The notes under the pieces were generated by a model. It was not told the DNA's origin. It saw only the letters and a program-made list of their open reading frames with translations, and searched no databases. DNA of 37,609 nt, from the NCBI GenBank assembly GCA_020062745.1, contig JAGUVT010000100.1, forward strand, positions 1 to 37,609, in the 5' to 3' direction. Of this stretch, positions 29,585 to 36,490 are shown piece after piece. This DNA is from Deltaproteobacteria bacterium. Lineage in GTDB: Bacteria > Bacillota > Desulfotomaculia > Desulfotomaculales > JAGUVT01. Each line of letters begins with the position of its first letter. Position 1 is the first letter of the stretch. A program made the translations under genes and the position numbers.

Positions 29585-30399
29585 AGGCTTAATCCTTTTA
29601 CCTGGACGTTTACCTCCTTTACCAGCAAGCCGGTCATTTCTTCCACCGATGTTTTAACCTGCTGCTGGATTTTCCGGGCTACTTCGGGCAGGATGGAGCC
29701 ATAGGTAATGATAGGAGTTACTTCGATGGTGATGCTGCCTTCGTAGAGCGGATTGACTGTCAGCCGGCCGGCGTTTTTAACTCCGTCTACTGTAGCGGCC
29801 GCATGGGCAGCGATAGCAACCAGGGCGCTGTTAGCAATAGTTAACCGCCCGTTGTATGTATAGGTGGGTCTTACCACTGACTGCTCCAACCAGTCTTTTT
29901 TACCAGCCGGGTTTTTCCGGCGTAAGAATACTTGCAAGGGGTCAGCCAGGGTGCCGGGAAAACTTCTTTTCACTTCGAGGGTGGGCACAGGGATGACATG
30001 CTTGCTGAAACTGGTGCGCATGTACTTTGCTTTACGGATTTCTTTTTCAGAAGCCACATCCTCGATGGTGAATGTCTTTTGGGGTGCAGGTAAGCCGAGT
30101 CGTGCGGTAATGCGTTCGACCATTTTCAGGGAAGTGCCGAGTATCAGTACCTTTTCCGGTGAAAGGTGTTCCAGGGCGGTTCTGACTTCCTGCGCCTGTT
30201 TTTCATCCGTGAAAAGGGCGGCTTTAATGGCCCCGATTCTGGTTGGTTGACGTTTGGCGGAACTCCCGGCCAGGATGCGGTTTTCCTGGATGAGCAGTCC
30301 GTCATCAATAAGTGCCTGGGCTTCTTGCTGATGCGCCAGAAGCAAAGCCCGGTGGCTTTTACCGGTACCGCTTGAACCTATTAAGGCAATAACTTCCAA
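29581..30399 (-). CDS. P-loop NTPase fused to an Asp23/Gls24 (YloU-like) domain
   Basis: A 272-residue two-domain protein. The N-terminal half starts with a clear P-loop (IALIGSSGTGKSHRALLLA, GSSGTGKS at 8-15) and continues as a short ATPase-like core to about 125. The C-terminal half (about 160-270) resembles the Asp23/Gls24 envelope-stress domain: TIANSALVAIAAHAAATVDGVKNAGRL, ITIEVTPIITYGSILPEVARKIQQQVKTSVEEMTGLLVKEVNVQVKG. The function of such fusions is unknown to me; a membrane-stress or cell-wall role is a guess based on the PBP and cortex hydrolase next door. Its stop overlaps the SleB-like gene by four bases. Confidence 0.75.
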   Translation of the reverse strand: MEVIALIGSSGTGKSHRALLLAHQQEAQALIDDGLLIQENRILAGSSAKRQPTRIGAIKAALFTDEKQAQEVRTALEHLSPEKVLILGTSLKMVERITARLGLPAPQKTFTIEDVASEKEIRKAKYMRTSFSKHVIPVPTLEVKRSFPGTLADPLQVFLRRKNPAGKKDWLEQSVVRPTYTYNGRLTIANSALVAIAAHAAATVDGVKNAGRLTVNPLYEGSITIEVTPIITYGSILPEVARKIQQQVKTSVEEMTGLLVKEVNVQVKGLSL

Positions 30400-30469
30400 T
30401 ACAGATCACTTCTTATGCGTTTACCAATAGCATACATGTGTAGATAATCTTAGTCAATAGGGGTTAGAG

Positions 30470-32560
30470 ATGTTCAACCGGTTTGTTTCGTTAATTATAA
30501 TTGTAGTATTTCTGGTACTCCTGGGGGTTGTTTATACCGCCTACAGTATTTCCAGGTTTGACCTGCCGGCGGTATCGACTTTTCAAATCTTGGATTCCAA
30601 TGGGACGGTAATAGCGACTACTGACCAGGAAAACCGGGTGCCGGTATTGATTGATGAAATATCTCCAAACATGCAAAACGCTATTGTAGCCATTGAAGAT
30701 GCCCGTTTCTACCGGCACAGGGGTATTGATCCAATAGGGCTGGCCAGGGCTGCCTACCATAACCTCAAGGCCGGTAAGATAGTTGAAGGAGGCAGCACCA
30801 TTACCCAGCAACTGGCCAAGAATTTGTACCTGGGACCCCAACGGACGGTAGGCCGCAAATTTAAGGAACTGGTACTGACCATTCAGTTAGAACGACGGTA
30901 CACCAAGGAAGAAATCCTGGCCATGTACTTAAACCGGATTTATTTCGGGCAGGGAGCCTACGGGGTGGAGATGGCTGCCCGGACCTACTTTAATAAATCA
31001 GCTAAAGAACTCGATCTGGCCGAGAGTGCCATACTGGCCGGTATTCCCAGGGCGCCGGCCCTTTATTCCCCGGCCCGCGACCAGGAGGCTGCCAAAAACC
31101 GGCAGGGTATAGTTTTGAGACGAATGGTAGAACTGGGCATGATCAGCGCGGCAGAGGCGGATGCGGCAGCGAAGGAAAAGCTCAGATTGGCCAAAGCCAC
31201 CCCCTCCGGCCGCCGGGCGCCGTATTTTGTGGAGGAGATTTTTAATTACCTGGAGCAAAAATATTCTAATCGGCTGGAAGGGTTGTATGCCGGCGGAGGG
31301 ACGATCTATACCACTCTCGACTTGAAAATGCAGGAGGCTGCCGAGAAGGCCCTCTCCGAAGTGTTGAAGAATACCGATCCCCAGTTGGAAGGAGCGCTGG
31401 TGGCGCTGGACCCGAAAACGGGGTATATCAAGGCTATGGTGGGCGGCAGGGATTTCGTTCGCTCCCAGTTTAACCGGGCCCTGGCGCCGAGCCAGCCCGG
31501 CTCGGCTTTCAAACCTTTTCTTTATGCTGCCGCTATTGAACGCGGCTATACGGCCGGCACCATGATTACCTGTGAACCGGTGACCTTTTACCAGTCCGGG
31601 GGCGGTAAACCGTACCAGCCGACGGATTATACCGGCGGCTACCACAACCGGCCTTTTACCCTGAAAGAGGCGTTATATACTTCTGACAACGTGGTGGCCG
31701 TGCGATTGGGCGACCAGGTGGGGACGGCTACTGTTGCCGGTTATGCCAGGCGCATGGGAATCGATTCCCACTTGCGGCCTTATCCTTCTTTGCCCCTCGG
31801 CACTTCCGAAGTAACACCGCTGGAAATGGCCAGGGCATACGGGGTGCTGGCTTTTCGTGGGATTAGAACGAATCCGCTTTATATTCAAAAGATGGTAGAC
31901 GGCACGGGCCGGGTTATCGAGGAACATAAACCCGTTTTAGAGCAGGTGCTGGATGAAAAAAACGCTTATATTGTAACCGATATGCTGGAGGCGGTTTTGC
32001 GGCCGGGCGGTACGGCAAGCCACATTGCGGGGCTGATTAACCGGCCGGCCGCGGGGAAAACCGGCACCACGGAAAACTACCGGGATGCCTGGTTTGTCGG
32101 TTATACTCCGGATCTGGTGGCGGCGGTATACGTTGGGTATGATGATAAAAACAAAAAAGTGGGCAAGCCCGGCGGGCAAATAGCAGCGCCGGTTTGGGCC
32201 AGGTTCATGGAGGCAGCGTTAAAAAATGTTCCCCCGGCGGGATTTCCGGTGCCGGATGGTATTGTAAAGGTAAGAATCAATGCCGACGACGGCCTGCTGG
32301 CTGATGATTACACTCCCAGAACCATTGAAGCGGCTTTTGTCAAGGGTACCGAACCGGTAACCTATTCTTCCGGTTATGATCTTGAGGAACCTTCCTTTCC
32401 TTTTCAAATTAATAACTTTGAAAGAAGGGATTACTGGTCCAAAGTGCGAAAGTTCATTGAGAATCCCGGCAGCGAAAGGTCCTTTAACGGAAGGCCTCGT
32501 GAGCAAAAGGCTGGTCGGAAATCTGATCAAAAGCCTGATGAGAAATCTTTTGACGGGTGA
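30470..32560 (+). CDS. Class A penicillin-binding protein (PBP1a type)
   Basis: A 696-residue bifunctional peptidoglycan synthase. A single N-terminal membrane helix (residues 6-24) is followed by the glycosyltransferase domain with catalytic Glu76 (EDARFYRHRGID), GGSTITQQLAKNLYL and RRYTKEEILAMYLN. The transpeptidase domain carries Ser345 (SxxK as SAFK), Ser405-Asp-Asn407 (SxN) and Lys530 (KTGT). The C-terminal tail is charged and low in complexity. It acts outside the cytoplasmic membrane. The stop overlaps the next gene in GTGA. The weak ribosome site aggggttagag precedes ATG 30470. Confidence 0.95.
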   Translation: MFNRFVSLIIIVVFLVLLGVVYTAYSISRFDLPAVSTFQILDSNGTVIATTDQENRVPVLIDEISPNMQNAIVAIEDARFYRHRGIDPIGLARAAYHNLKAGKIVEGGSTITQQLAKNLYLGPQRTVGRKFKELVLTIQLERRYTKEEILAMYLNRIYFGQGAYGVEMAARTYFNKSAKELDLAESAILAGIPRAPALYSPARDQEAAKNRQGIVLRRMVELGMISAAEADAAAKEKLRLAKATPSGRRAPYFVEEIFNYLEQKYSNRLEGLYAGGGTIYTTLDLKMQEAAEKALSEVLKNTDPQLEGALVALDPKTGYIKAMVGGRDFVRSQFNRALAPSQPGSAFKPFLYAAAIERGYTAGTMITCEPVTFYQSGGGKPYQPTDYTGGYHNRPFTLKEALYTSDNVVAVRLGDQVGTATVAGYARRMGIDSHLRPYPSLPLGTSEVTPLEMARAYGVLAFRGIRTNPLYIQKMVDGTGRVIEEHKPVLEQVLDEKNAYIVTDMLEAVLRPGGTASHIAGLINRPAAGKTGTTENYRDAWFVGYTPDLVAAVYVGYDDKNKKVGKPGGQIAAPVWARFMEAALKNVPPAGFPVPDGIVKVRINADDGLLADDYTPRTIEAAFVKGTEPVTYSSGYDLEEPSFPFQINNFERRDYWSKVRKFIENPGSERSFNGRPREQKAGRKSDQKPDEKSFDG

Positions 32561-33000
32561 TTATATTGTCTGCAGAACTGGCTGCCATGCTGGCCGGGGA
32601 GTTCGGCTTAACCCGGCAAGAACAGGCTTTTCTGGTTAGAGCCAGGCGTTCTTTAAACCGGCTGGAAAGGCGGCATTATTTTCAGTTTTTAAGGCCTAAA
32701 GAGAAAATGTTCAAGTCATATCTGGCGCGGCAGGTTAACCTGCTGCCCGCCGAAGAACGGCAAAAATGGCTTGACCTTACCCTTGACAGCATGTTGGAAA
32801 AAGGAGGGGACCCGGACCTGGTTGACTGCCTGATTATGGATATAATCGGGCCGCTCCATGTTTTCCATCACCTGCGCCGCCGTTCCGAAGAACGTGGTGT
32901 CCGGTTAAAGGCTATGACCAGTTTTGGCGGTCTGAGCATGGTTCTATACCTGGTGGTAATTATCGCTGCTGTTGTTCTTTATTTTATTGCCAGGTACTGA
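32557..33000 (+). CDS. Small tail-anchored-like membrane protein, function unknown
   Basis: A 147-residue protein. The first 115 or so residues are charged and helical (LTRQEQAFLVRARRSLNRLERRHYFQFLRPKEK, then ARQVNLLPAEERQKWLDLTLDSMLEKGGD). One membrane helix ends it (LSMVLYLVVIIAAVVLYFIARY). I do not recognise the family. GTG 32557 overlaps the PBP stop (GTGA), so translation is coupled to the PBP and a role in cell-wall synthesis is plausible. A start at TTG 32566 is also possible. Confidence 0.65.
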   Translation: MIILSAELAAMLAGEFGLTRQEQAFLVRARRSLNRLERRHYFQFLRPKEKMFKSYLARQVNLLPAEERQKWLDLTLDSMLEKGGDPDLVDCLIMDIIGPLHVFHHLRRRSEERGVRLKAMTSFGGLSMVLYLVVIIAAVVLYFIARY

Positions 33001-33054
33001 AATAGCCGTCAGCGGTCAGCTTTCAATATGGAGGTTTTGTCGTTTGCCGTACCC

Positions 33055-33083
33055 TTGACTTTTTTTAATCCATGTAAGATAAT
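33055..33083 (+). promoter_or_regulatory. Sigma-A promoter of the tRNA-Pro gene
   Basis: TTGACT (33055-33060) and GATAAT (33078-33083) are exactly 17 bases apart, each five of six to consensus. A start near 33090 would put the mature tRNA 14 bases downstream. Confidence 0.78.
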
Positions 33084-33103
33084 GATGTTTGCGATAGTAA
33101 TGT

Positions 33104-33181
33104 CGGGATGTAGCTCAGTTTGGCTAGAGCGCACGGTTCGGGACCGTGAGGTCGCAGGTTCAAGTCCTGTCATCCCGACCA
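33104..33181 (+). tRNA. tRNA-Pro (anticodon CGG), CCA encoded
   Basis: A full cloverleaf. The acceptor stem is cgggatg with catcccg, the D arm is gctcagtttggctagagc, the anticodon stem is cacgg with ccgtg around loop ttcggga (anticodon CGG), and the T arm is gcaggttcaagtcctgt. Discriminator A is at 33178, and CCA at 33179-33181 is encoded. It reads CCG proline codons. The short open frames on both strands here are artefacts of the tRNA sequence. Confidence 0.95.
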
Positions 33182-33236
33182 TTCTATTTTGCCGCAAATC
33201 GCACCAAAAAACAATAAACTACCCTTGCCTCCCTGT

Positions 33237-33476
33237 TTAATCGTCTTCTTTTTGCCATGACTCAAGCAAACCTTTCCAGTAGGTCTTATTTGACGCAGGT
33301 TTTTCGTTCTCTTTTATCAAGGGGTAGCGGCTGCTTTTCCAGCATTCCCTGTTTGTTCTCATCTTGACCAGGCGTGCCTTTAAACTAAAAATGATCGGTT
33401 CGAAAACACTTTCCATCAGGTGATTTTCAACCCGACGGAAGCGGCTTTCTTTTTTATGATTTATGACCTCAAACAT
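33237..33476 (-). CDS. Small basic soluble protein, function unknown
   Basis: A 79-residue protein rich in Lys, Arg and Glu, without a recognisable motif (MFEVINHKKESRFRRVENHLMESVFEPII at the N-terminus; no cysteine pairs, one Cys). A strong ribosome site, aaaggagggattcaa before ATG 33476, is the best evidence that it is real. It follows the 49-residue membrane peptide gene in the same direction with a 48-base gap, and both probably use the promoter at 33706-33734. No terminator is evident before the tRNA. Confidence 0.5.
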   Translation of the reverse strand: MFEVINHKKESRFRRVENHLMESVFEPIIFSLKARLVKMRTNRECWKSSRYPLIKENEKPASNKTYWKGLLESWQKEDD

Positions 33477-33524
33477 TTGAATCCCTCCTTTCGGACGGTA
33501 GCCTCAGTTGAACTTGAATTAAAA

Positions 33525-33674
33525 TCAGGGCCCGTAAGTGATATTATTTGCCAGTATTGCTAGTAGAATAGAAATAATACAAAAACCTGCAACTGCCCCT
33601 ATTTCTATTATGACCTCCTTTATGCTGTTAAACAGATCATAATAATCTGTGAACCGGTGAGTGATGGCTTTCAT
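33525..33674 (-). CDS. 49-residue single-pass membrane peptide
   Basis: A charged, partly aromatic N-terminus (MKAITHRFTDYYDLFNSIKE) is followed by one membrane helix (VIIEIGAVAGFCIISILLAILANN). The start is ATG 33674, seven bases after gaaaggaggc; the open frame goes on to 33707 but is not needed. It lies about 30 bases from a near-perfect promoter. Such peptides can be regulators, toxins of type I systems, or subunits of larger complexes; nothing here decides between them. Confidence 0.55.
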   Translation of the reverse strand: MKAITHRFTDYYDLFNSIKEVIIEIGAVAGFCIISILLAILANNITYGP

Positions 33675-33705
33675 TGATAAGCCTCCTTTCGGGTACTGTA
33701 AATTC

Positions 33706-33734
33706 ATTATATTCTGAATATTTATTTATGTCAA
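33706..33734 (-). promoter_or_regulatory. Consensus sigma-A promoter for the two small ORFs
   Basis: On the minus strand TTGACA (33734-33729) and TATAAT (33711-33706), both perfect, are separated by exactly 17 bases. The predicted start lies about 25 bases before the gaaaggagg of the 49-residue ORF. Such a perfect promoter is rare and implies strong transcription. Confidence 0.85.
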
Positions 33735-33944
33735 TTACCTCACTTATAATCTTTTTTTCACATTATTTCTCTTGTTTTCTTCTTCACATAAGTTTTTCTT
33801 AAGTTTGCGAACGTAAGAATGTAATAATACTGCCATTAATGCGGGTGAAACAGGATTATACGGCTCTGAAATCAGTTATTCCCGGGAGTGACGGTATTCA
33901 CAAAGAGTTGTTTTAGCAGACATGCGCTTAAAAAATTAACAATC

Positions 33945-33960
33945 TTGTATTATAGTACAA
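33945..33960. promoter_or_regulatory. Near-perfect 16-bp palindrome, possible operator
   Basis: ttgtattatagtacaa is symmetric at 14 of 16 positions and carries a tataat-like core on the minus strand. It is placed between the divergent small-ORF unit and the transporter operon, so it could be a regulator site. No regulator is adjacent. Confidence 0.3.
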
Positions 33961-34049
33961 CAAACCTCTGTGGAGATAATTAAATCTTAGTGAGCAATGT
34001 CACTTATAGCTACTGAGTAATTTTAGTTAAAAAAATTTTTGATTAAGTA

Positions 34050-34078
34050 GTGACAAAACTTATTGTAAAAAGGATAAT
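34050..34078 (+). promoter_or_regulatory. Promoter candidate for the transporter operon
   Basis: GTGACA (34050-34055) and GATAAT (34073-34078) are 17 bases apart, each five of six to consensus. It would give a leader of about 350 bases before ATG 34439. Other AT-rich -10-like strings are near, so this is tentative. Confidence 0.4.
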
Positions 34079-34131
34079 ATAATTGTATAATATTTCTCAA
34101 GCTGGCCTATGGCTGTAGGGAAAGCATTAGA

Positions 34132-34169
34132 AGGGGAAAACTTTTTTTGGTTATTATCAATTTTCCCCT
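34132..34169 (+). promoter_or_regulatory. Leader hairpin before the transporter operon
   Basis: aggggaaaa (34132-34140) pairs perfectly with ttttcccct (34161-34169) around a 20-base loop. It is not followed by a T-run and lies 270 bases before the gene. It could be a regulatory or stabilising stem. Confidence 0.3.
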
Positions 34170-34438
34170 GTTATTTTCCTATATTTTACTTAAATTTTCT
34201 AATTATTTCCTGCCAGAGTAATCTAAGCTCCGGTAATTGCGAGGAAAGCGGAATTTTTATGCAGTTGCTTGTTAACTATTGTACTTACGCATTAATTTTT
34301 GTTAATTAGTTCACATATTAGGAGGTGTTGCAAGGATTCCAGGATTTAAATGGGTCTGGGGTGTTTTTGGTTTAGAGTAAGAAAAATTTTTAGAGGATCC
34401 GGTTTTAGTGGTAAAACCTGATATTGGGAGGGGATGTT

Positions 34439-35884
34439 ATGCCCGAGCGGAAACGGTATCTTTTTATTATAATCGGTTTCAGTCTCTTACTGCTTTTTTA
34501 CTTCATGCCGGAACTAAAGCCCGCCGTTGACCCGGCCGGCAAGGAGTTTGCTTTAAGCCAGTCGGGCAAGGCCGCCATCGGCCTGTTTCTGCTGGCCGGT
34601 ATCTGGTGGGTGTTTGAGGTCATCCCGATCGGTGTGACCAGTATAGCCATCGGCTTATTTCAGCCGCTTTTTCACATCCGGGAGGCCAAAGAAGCTTTCC
34701 GGGATTTTATGGACCCGACGGTTATGTTTATCCTTGGTTCGCTGATCATCGGCCTGGCTTTTACCAAGGCCGGTATTACCAGGCGGGTGGCCTACAAGAT
34801 GCTGGCCGTTGTGGGGGAAGATACAAGGAAGATCCTGCTGGGCGTCTTTATCATCACGGCCGCTCTTACCCACCTGATGGCGCACACGGCGGTGGCGGCC
34901 ACCATGTTTCCCATTTTGCTGTCCATACTGGCCCTATACGGTGAGGGGGAGAGACCGTCGAAGTTCGGCAAAGCCATGTTTATCGGGATGGCTTATGCCG
35001 CCGGTGCCGGCAGCATAGCGACCATGCTGGGTGGCGCGCGCAACCCGGCAGCGGTGGGATTTTTCAAAGAATTCACCGGCCAGGAAGTGTCCTTCATCGA
35101 ATTTTCCCAGCACTTGCTGCCTTTTGGCTGGCTTTCAGTGATTTTGATCTGGATTTTGATGATTACCCTGTTCAAGCCGGAAAAAATTAAGATTCCAGGT
35201 CTGCGGGAGACTGCTAAAGATCTATATAAACAACTGGGACCGGTCACCAGGCAGGAGATTTTTGTCCTGGTTGTGGTGGCTCTGGCTCTGGGAGTGCTGG
35301 TAGTCCAGTCTTTCGTGCCGGCGCTGAAGACGATCGACCGCTCTGTGCCGCTGCTGGCCGCCGGACTGATATTCTTTATCGTCCGGATTCTGACGGTGCA
35401 GGACCTGGAAAAAAGCATCCCGTGGAACATCGTGCTCCTGTTCAGCGGCGCCATGAGCATCGGCTTTGCTTTGTGGAAAAGCGGGGCGGCCCAGTGGATG
35501 GCGGTCAACTGGCTTTCCATGCTGCAGGGGGCGCACTGGCTGATCTTCGTGTTGGGCATTTCCGTGTTGGTGCTGGTGATGACCAACTTTATCATGAACG
35601 TGGCGGCCATAGCTATCACCTTGCCGGTGGCGCTGGTGATCGCTCAGTACCTGGGGGTCAATCCATACCTGGTGCTTTATGCGGCGACAGCCATGGCCGG
35701 GATGCCCTTCTTGCTGCTGATCGGCGCCGCCCCGAACGCCATAGCCTATGAATCCAGGCAGTTTACCACCGGCGAGTTTTTCGTGACCGGCATTCCAGCC
35801 AGCCTGGTAATCCTGGCCGTGCTGGTGATCCTGATCTTTACCCTGTGGCCGGCCATGGGCATGTACCCGCTGGCCGGGCTCTAA
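34439..35884 (+). CDS. DASS/SLC13-family anion:sodium symporter
   Basis: A 481-residue carrier with about twelve membrane segments. GMAYAAGAGSIATMLGGARNPAAV (about 180-203) is the first family signature region, and LVMTNFIMNVAAIAITLPVAL with MPFLLLIGAAPNAIAYESRQF is the second, as in the SNT/TNA half-repeats of DASS transporters. The family takes up dicarboxylates, sulfate or similar anions with Na+. ATG 34439 follows gggagggg; the frame opens 15 bases earlier at a TTG inside the site. It heads a probable three-gene operon with a carbonic-anhydrase-like protein and another carrier, so the substrate may be bicarbonate or a C4-dicarboxylate; this is inference. Confidence 0.87.
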   Translation: MPERKRYLFIIIGFSLLLLFYFMPELKPAVDPAGKEFALSQSGKAAIGLFLLAGIWWVFEVIPIGVTSIAIGLFQPLFHIREAKEAFRDFMDPTVMFILGSLIIGLAFTKAGITRRVAYKMLAVVGEDTRKILLGVFIITAALTHLMAHTAVAATMFPILLSILALYGEGERPSKFGKAMFIGMAYAAGAGSIATMLGGARNPAAVGFFKEFTGQEVSFIEFSQHLLPFGWLSVILIWILMITLFKPEKIKIPGLRETAKDLYKQLGPVTRQEIFVLVVVALALGVLVVQSFVPALKTIDRSVPLLAAGLIFFIVRILTVQDLEKSIPWNIVLLFSGAMSIGFALWKSGAAQWMAVNWLSMLQGAHWLIFVLGISVLVLVMTNFIMNVAAIAITLPVALVIAQYLGVNPYLVLYAATAMAGMPFLLLIGAAPNAIAYESRQFTTGEFFVTGIPASLVILAVLVILIFTLWPAMGMYPLAGL

Positions 35885-35898
35885 GGGAGGGAACGGTA

Positions 35899-36459
35899 TT
35901 GCTCAGAAGGAGCCCGGTGACTTCATGGAACCCGGCGGGAAAGATGCCGCAGGTGCACGACACGGCTTATGTCGATCAGGATGCGGTGGTGATCGGCGAG
36001 GTGATCATCGAAGAAAACGTCGTTATTTTACCCCGGGCGGTAATCAGGGCGGATGAGGGGAACCCGATTGTTATCGGCGGAGGCAGCAACATCCAGGACG
36101 GGGTTATTATTCACGCCCTTAAAGGAAGCGGCGTGAATATCGGCCGGCGCTGCAGCATTGCCCACGGGGCGGTGGTGCACGGCCCTTGCACGATAGAAGA
36201 TGGAAGTTTTATCGGTTTTCGTGCTATAATTTTAGGAGTGCGGCTCGGCAGAGGCAGTTTTATCGGGCACGGCGCTGTGATCTCGGGTGTAGAAATTCCG
36301 GAGGGCCGGTATGTTCCTGCCGGTGCGGTAGTAGGTGCTCAAAAAGAGGCTGAAACTCTGGAAAATGTACCGGTGGAGCTGATGGGTTTTATGGAAGACG
36401 TCCTGGCGGTGAACAGGGAGCTTTTAAAGGGATACCGGGAGATGGCCGTGAAGGTTTAG
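35899..36459 (+). CDS. Gamma-class carbonic anhydrase-like hexapeptide protein
   Basis: About 186 residues of left-handed beta-helix hexapeptide repeats. The zinc ligands of Cam-type gamma-carbonic anhydrases are in place: His72, His89 and His94 (IIHAL, SIAHGAVVH), with the same five-residue spacing between the last two as His117/His122 of Cam. Arg50 and Asp52 (IRADEG) and Gln66 match the conserved Arg59, Asp61 and Gln75. It probably interconverts CO2 and bicarbonate, though many homologues lack activity. The start is TTG 35899 with gggaggg upstream; the longer frame to 35845 overlaps the transporter. Both flanking genes are carriers. Confidence 0.82.
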   Translation: MLRRSPVTSWNPAGKMPQVHDTAYVDQDAVVIGEVIIEENVVILPRAVIRADEGNPIVIGGGSNIQDGVIIHALKGSGVNIGRRCSIAHGAVVHGPCTIEDGSFIGFRAIILGVRLGRGSFIGHGAVISGVEIPEGRYVPAGAVVGAQKEAETLENVPVELMGFMEDVLAVNRELLKGYREMAVKV

Positions 36460-36490
36460 GTTTTGAGTCAGGGGAAGGGAGAGGAGTCTT

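Larger units (their letters stand above)
33735..34438. other. AT-rich intergenic region with promoter-like and hairpin elements
   Basis: There is no convincing gene in these 704 bases. It holds the upstream side of the small-ORF promoter, a near-palindrome at 33945-33960, a promoter candidate at 34050-34078 and a hairpin at 34132-34169. An isolated aggaggt (34321-34327) is followed by a very short open frame. The composition is strongly AT-rich against the flanking genes. I see no known riboswitch in it. Confidence 0.5.

Noticed and set aside
33009-33240. Short open frames on both strands over 33104-33181 (for example the VGMTGLEPATSRSRTV peptide)
   Set aside because: They are translations of the tRNA-Pro gene, a well-known artefact in databases.
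34109-34309. 66-residue open frame in the AT-rich region
   Set aside because: There is no ribosome site, the composition follows the AT-rich background, and no motif is visible.
34321-34378. aggaggt followed by a short frame (a TTG-start 15-codon frame, or an ATT-start reading IPGFKWVWGVFGLE)
   Set aside because: The ribosome site is good, but the start codons are poor and no homologue comes to mind. A leader peptide is possible but not supported.
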